DNA of 64,000 bases from an uncultured Eubacterium sp. Lineage in GTDB: Bacteria; Bacillota; Clostridia; Lachnospirales; Lachnospiraceae. Where the stretch lies: positions 20,620-84,619 of the forward strand of contig CAJTZX010000006.1 of assembly GCA_910584345.1 (NCBI GenBank), written 5' to 3'. Positions 61,401-64,000 of the stretch are shown piece by piece. Each line of letters begins with the position of its first letter. Position 1 is the stretch's first letter. The translations under genes and the position numbers were made by a program. Below the pieces are notes generated by a model. It had not been told where the DNA came from, did no database searches, and saw nothing but the letters and a program-made list of their open reading frames with translations.

Positions 61401-62519
61401 TTAAAACATCCTTCTGCAGCAGATCGGCGTACGGTAAAATGCATTCGATACTTTAATTCCGTCACGGCTGTTGCTTGCGTGTACAATCTGACCATTCCCG
61501 ATATAAATTGCTACATGGCTGATAGAACTACCGCTTCCATAGAAAATCAAATCGCCCGGCTGCAGTTCCGATGTACTCACACTTCTTCCATATCCTGCCT
61601 GTCCTCTGGAAGAATGTGGCAGGTACACGCCATACTGCGCCATAATCTGCATCGTAAATCCGGAGCAATCGACTCCATTTGTCAAGCTTGTCCCACCCCA
61701 GACATAGCGGCCGCCTACATAGCTTAATGCTTTTTGTACGAGAGAATATTTCGTATCCGGAACTTCTGCGCTGCGTTCTGCTTCTGTATAAGGCATTGCC
61801 TTTTTCAACTCTTCAGAAAGGTTGACATACTGTGCATTCACAAAACCATTTTCATCATCCAGCTTGATTTCAATCCATTCGTTGCCTTCTTCTACTACTT
61901 CTAATTCTTCATCTGTCGTTACAATCGTAAGAATCGTACAGTCTGTATTTGGTTTTTCCCGTATGTATACGGTGAGCGTATTTACCGTCGCCATCGTCTT
62001 TTTTAATTTTTCCGCCATTTCTCTGGCCTGATCTCCGGTAATAATATAATCTCCTCTGACATAACCGCTTACTTTCCCAGAACGTATCCGATACCAGCCA
62101 TCTTTGGTGTCTAAAATCTCACAGCCTGCTTCTGCCGGCAATTTTCCCACGATTTTAGCATCTTCTCCCGCTTCTGCACGGATGTTTAAATAATTGCTTA
62201 CGTTGGCAATACCCAGATTTGTATATCCGCAAATTGTCTTATCTTCAGGATCTTTTATTTTTTTCGAACGCTTTTCAGCCTTCCCTGCATTCTTTGGATG
62301 TTCTTTAGACGTATCAGCTGTCACTGCACTGCGCGCAGAACTCACGTCTCCTTCTTTTGCAAGCATTGTTACTTTTGCATTGTCATTTAAACACTCTGCC
62401 AGTGCCGCACTGACGCCCGCGCGAATAGATGCCGCCTGTGTTGCTACTGTACCTGAATGTAATACCGCTGTCATAGCCGTCATAAAGATTGCTCCAAGTT
62501 TTATGAATCTGAATTTCAT
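61401..62519 (-). CDS. Secreted NlpC/P60 peptidoglycan hydrolase with SH3 repeats
   Basis: A 372-residue exported endopeptidase that cuts stem peptides. A signal peptide (about 1-30) is followed by a charged linker and two bacterial SH3 domains (about 105-155 and 175-230). The NlpC/P60 domain (about 255-370) has the catalytic Cys in NGVDCSGF, His in SSISHVAIYIG and the polar residue in IVHASNS. It is inserted between ribF and rpsO, which are otherwise usually adjacent. AGGAGG precedes the ATG. Confidence 0.93.
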   Translation of the reverse strand: MKFRFIKLGAIFMTAMTAVLHSGTVATQAASIRAGVSAALAECLNDNAKVTMLAKEGDVSSARSAVTADTSKEHPKNAGKAEKRSKKIKDPEDKTICGYTNLGIANVSNYLNIRAEAGEDAKIVGKLPAEAGCEILDTKDGWYRIRSGKVSGYVRGDYIITGDQAREMAEKLKKTMATVNTLTVYIREKPNTDCTILTIVTTDEELEVVEEGNEWIEIKLDDENGFVNAQYVNLSEELKKAMPYTEAERSAEVPDTKYSLVQKALSYVGGRYVWGGTSLTNGVDCSGFTMQIMAQYGVYLPHSSRGQAGYGRSVSTSELQPGDLIFYGSGSSISHVAIYIGNGQIVHASNSRDGIKVSNAFYRTPICCRRMF

Positions 62520-62608
62520 AATTTCCTCCTGAATGATGATTATCTATTGTTTTTTATTTATGTTAATTTATTTCTTTTACATAGTTTTATCTGTTTCATT
62601 GTAAAAAT

Positions 62609-62623
62609 GTGAAATTTTTTCAC
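62609..62623. promoter_or_regulatory. Palindrome near the NlpC/P60 transcription start
   Basis: GTGAAATTTTTTCAC is a perfect inverted repeat with a three-base centre, at about +5 to +19 of the predicted transcript. It could be an operator. Confidence 0.4.
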
Positions 62624-62634
62624 AACCTTTTTTC

Positions 62635-62663
62635 ATTATAGCAATATCACTTATTGCTGTCAA
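62635..62663 (-). promoter_or_regulatory. Consensus promoter of the NlpC/P60 gene with palindromic spacer
   Basis: Perfect TTGACA (62658-62663) and perfect TATAAT (62635-62640) are separated by 17 bp on the minus strand. The spacer itself is an inverted repeat, GCAATA and TATTGC, a likely repressor site. Confidence 0.8.
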
Positions 62664-62726
62664 CGGCGTTGTAACAATTTTGTAATAAAAAATAACAGCA
62701 ATTTAGATAGAGTGTTGCATAAATTA

Positions 62727-63662
62727 CTATATCATTTCAATGGCGCCTGTATTTTTAAAATACTCTGCCCCATATGCAATATCTTTTTCCAGCTGTCTTT
62801 TTAATTGTCCGATCCCATCGAATTTCATTTCTGGACGTTCAAAGTGCAGCAGCTCTACTTTTGCTGTCCGCTCATAAACATCACCTTTGAAATCATAAAT
62901 ATAAGTCTCCGCTCCGGCCGGATTGTCTCCTTGAATCGTCGGCTTCATACCGATATTTGTAATGCCTTTGTACTGTTTTCCATCGAGTTGAATTTGAGAT
63001 ACATAGACGCCAAACGGCGGCAGGAGCTTTTGGGGCGGCGGTGTGATATTGATCGTAGGAAATCCGATTGTACGGCCAAGCTGATTTCCATGAATGATTT
63101 TTCCCTGAATAAAATAAGGATATCCAAGCAGTTCATTCGCAAGCTCCATGCTCCCATTTAGCAAAGCTTCTCTAATATAAGTACTGCTGATGTCTCGGCC
63201 CTGATACTGCATCTTTTGCATGACCAGAACATGATAACCATACAGATCTGCATAGTTTTGCAGCATATGATAATCCCCTCTGCGATGATGCCCAAAGTGA
63301 AAGTCTGTGCCGACTACGATCCATTTCACACAGAGACGTTTTACCATTTGCTCGATAAACTTCTCTGCTTCCATCTGCATGATTTCTTTTGTGAAAGGAC
63401 ACTCAATCAAATAATCTGCGCCGCGCTCCATAAACAGCTGTTGTTTTTCTTCATTTGTTGTAATGACTTGCTGAATATTTTCATTTGTCTGATTCGGAGG
63501 AATATCAAACGTAAAAACAGCTGCTTTCAGTCCTGTCCTTGCTTTTTCAAATACGGATTCCATCAGAAGTTCATGTCCGCGGTGCAGCCCATCAAATTTT
63601 CCAAGTGAAAGAACAGTCGGTTCTGTGAGCTGTAAATGCAAAAAATCTTTTTCATATCTCAT
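62727..63662 (-). CDS. ribF: Bifunctional riboflavin kinase / FAD synthetase
   Basis: RibF converts riboflavin to FMN and FAD. The 311-residue protein has the nucleotidyltransferase domain (LSLGKFDGLHRGHELLM, VVGTDFHFGHHRRGD, SSTYIREALLNG). The C-terminal kinase domain follows (HGNQLGRTIGFPTINI, GITNIGMKPTI). ATG 63662 has GGGAG eight bases upstream; the frame is open for 37 further codons inside truB. It overlaps truB by 11 bases. Confidence 0.95.
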   Translation of the reverse strand: MRYEKDFLHLQLTEPTVLSLGKFDGLHRGHELLMESVFEKARTGLKAAVFTFDIPPNQTNENIQQVITTNEEKQQLFMERGADYLIECPFTKEIMQMEAEKFIEQMVKRLCVKWIVVGTDFHFGHHRRGDYHMLQNYADLYGYHVLVMQKMQYQGRDISSTYIREALLNGSMELANELLGYPYFIQGKIIHGNQLGRTIGFPTINITPPPQKLLPPFGVYVSQIQLDGKQYKGITNIGMKPTIQGDNPAGAETYIYDFKGDVYERTAKVELLHFERPEMKFDGIGQLKRQLEKDIAYGAEYFKNTGAIEMI

Positions 63663-64000
63663 GCTCTGTTCTCCCATTCCTTTCGTGCGACTGATACTGT
63701 TTTTCATTTCCTTGTCTGACGTTTTTTTCAATCTTCTTTCGGACAGCATTGCTTTGCATTTTCTTAACCGCATTTTCCTGTCCGAATATTTTTAAAGGCT
63801 TATAATCTTTGCGTACATCATCCGGCGTATAAAGTGCATAAAATACGGAATTGAGGTAAACACGACAAGTTGGATTTGATTCAGATAACATAAGCGAATC
63901 TGCATCTGTATAACACAATGCCTGCTGTGGCAGGCGATTGCCGTTTTGCAGCATTTTTTCATATTGCGGTTTTACCTGTGTCTTTGGATATTGTAAAAAC
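63652..64000 (-). CDS. truB: tRNA pseudouridine synthase B, C-terminal part (runs off window)
   Basis: Only the last 115 or so residues are visible. The stretch YPKTQVKPQYEKMLQNGNRL and the VYLNSVFYALYTPDD region fit the C-terminal RNA-binding part of TruB, which makes pseudouridine 55 in tRNAs. The catalytic domain lies beyond the right edge. A basic, Gln- and Lys-rich tail follows. The position directly before ribF supports the call. Confidence 0.75.
   Translation of the reverse strand, partial: FLQYPKTQVKPQYEKMLQNGNRLPQQALCYTDADSLMLSESNPTCRVYLNSVFYALYTPDDVRKDYKPLKIFGQENAVKKMQSNAVRKKIEKNVRQGNEKQYQSHERNGRTEHEI

Overview
The window looks like a chromosomal segment of a Gram-positive anaerobe of the class Clostridia, most likely family Lachnospiraceae. 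The evidence is an rnfCDGEAB operon, a biotin-dependent sodium-pump decarboxylase, a separate ispH next to an S1-type rpsA, the scpA-scpB pair, the truB-ribF-rpsO-pnp order, several D,D-carboxypeptidases, strong GGAGG ribosome sites, and an AT-rich composition. Most genes lie on the minus strand. No rRNA, tRNA, CRISPR array, phage or transposase gene was seen.

Layout. 0-5.5 kb: tail of a repeat-containing small protein, then the six-gene Rnf ferredoxin:NAD oxidoreductase. 5.8-8 kb: an exonuclease-fold protein (+) and a lone cheR coupled to a small membrane protein. 8-15.3 kb: a 213-bp palindromic repeat, then L,D-transpeptidase - RpiR regulator - flavoprotein - cmk - ispH - rpsA. 15.4-20.7 kb: a decarboxylase operon with two carboxyltransferases (a carboxyl-CoA type and an OadA type), one biotin carrier, an OadG-like lipoprotein and one OadB sodium pump. 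20.8-28.5 kb: dacF, scpB, scpA, a membrane phosphoesterase, a second D,D-carboxypeptidase (+), cardiolipin synthase and a leaderless subtilisin. 28.6-43.6 kb: a 15-kb signalling block with two histidine kinases, a free Hpt protein, two chemoreceptors, CheW, CheA, CheY, CheB, CheR and two receiver-HD proteins, one with a broken HD-GYP site. No flagellar gene is present. 43.7-48.8 kb: a HelD-type helicase with an unexpected C-terminal domain resembling the N-terminal sandwich of family 31 glycosidases, a seven-helix membrane protein, a tandem repeat array, and a TetR regulator with two identical palindromic operators flanking its promoter. 49-56.6 kb: a secreted 5'-nucleotidase with Big domains, queT behind a structured leader, a prolyl-tRNA editing protein (+), a third chemoreceptor, a degraded gene and a hypothetical protein. 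56.9-64 kb: a membrane-bound MutS-like ATPase (+), pnp, rpsO, an NlpC/P60 hydrolase, ribF and the end of truB.

How the parts fit. Rnf and the decarboxylase both link carbon metabolism to ion gradients across the membrane. The cell-wall enzymes (L,D-transpeptidase, two D,D-carboxypeptidases, NlpC/P60) are scattered among housekeeping operons. The signalling block is the largest specialised region.

Start codons were chosen by the nearest well-spaced ribosome site, so several genes begin downstream of the first possible start. All family names rest on motifs read by eye; no database search was possible.
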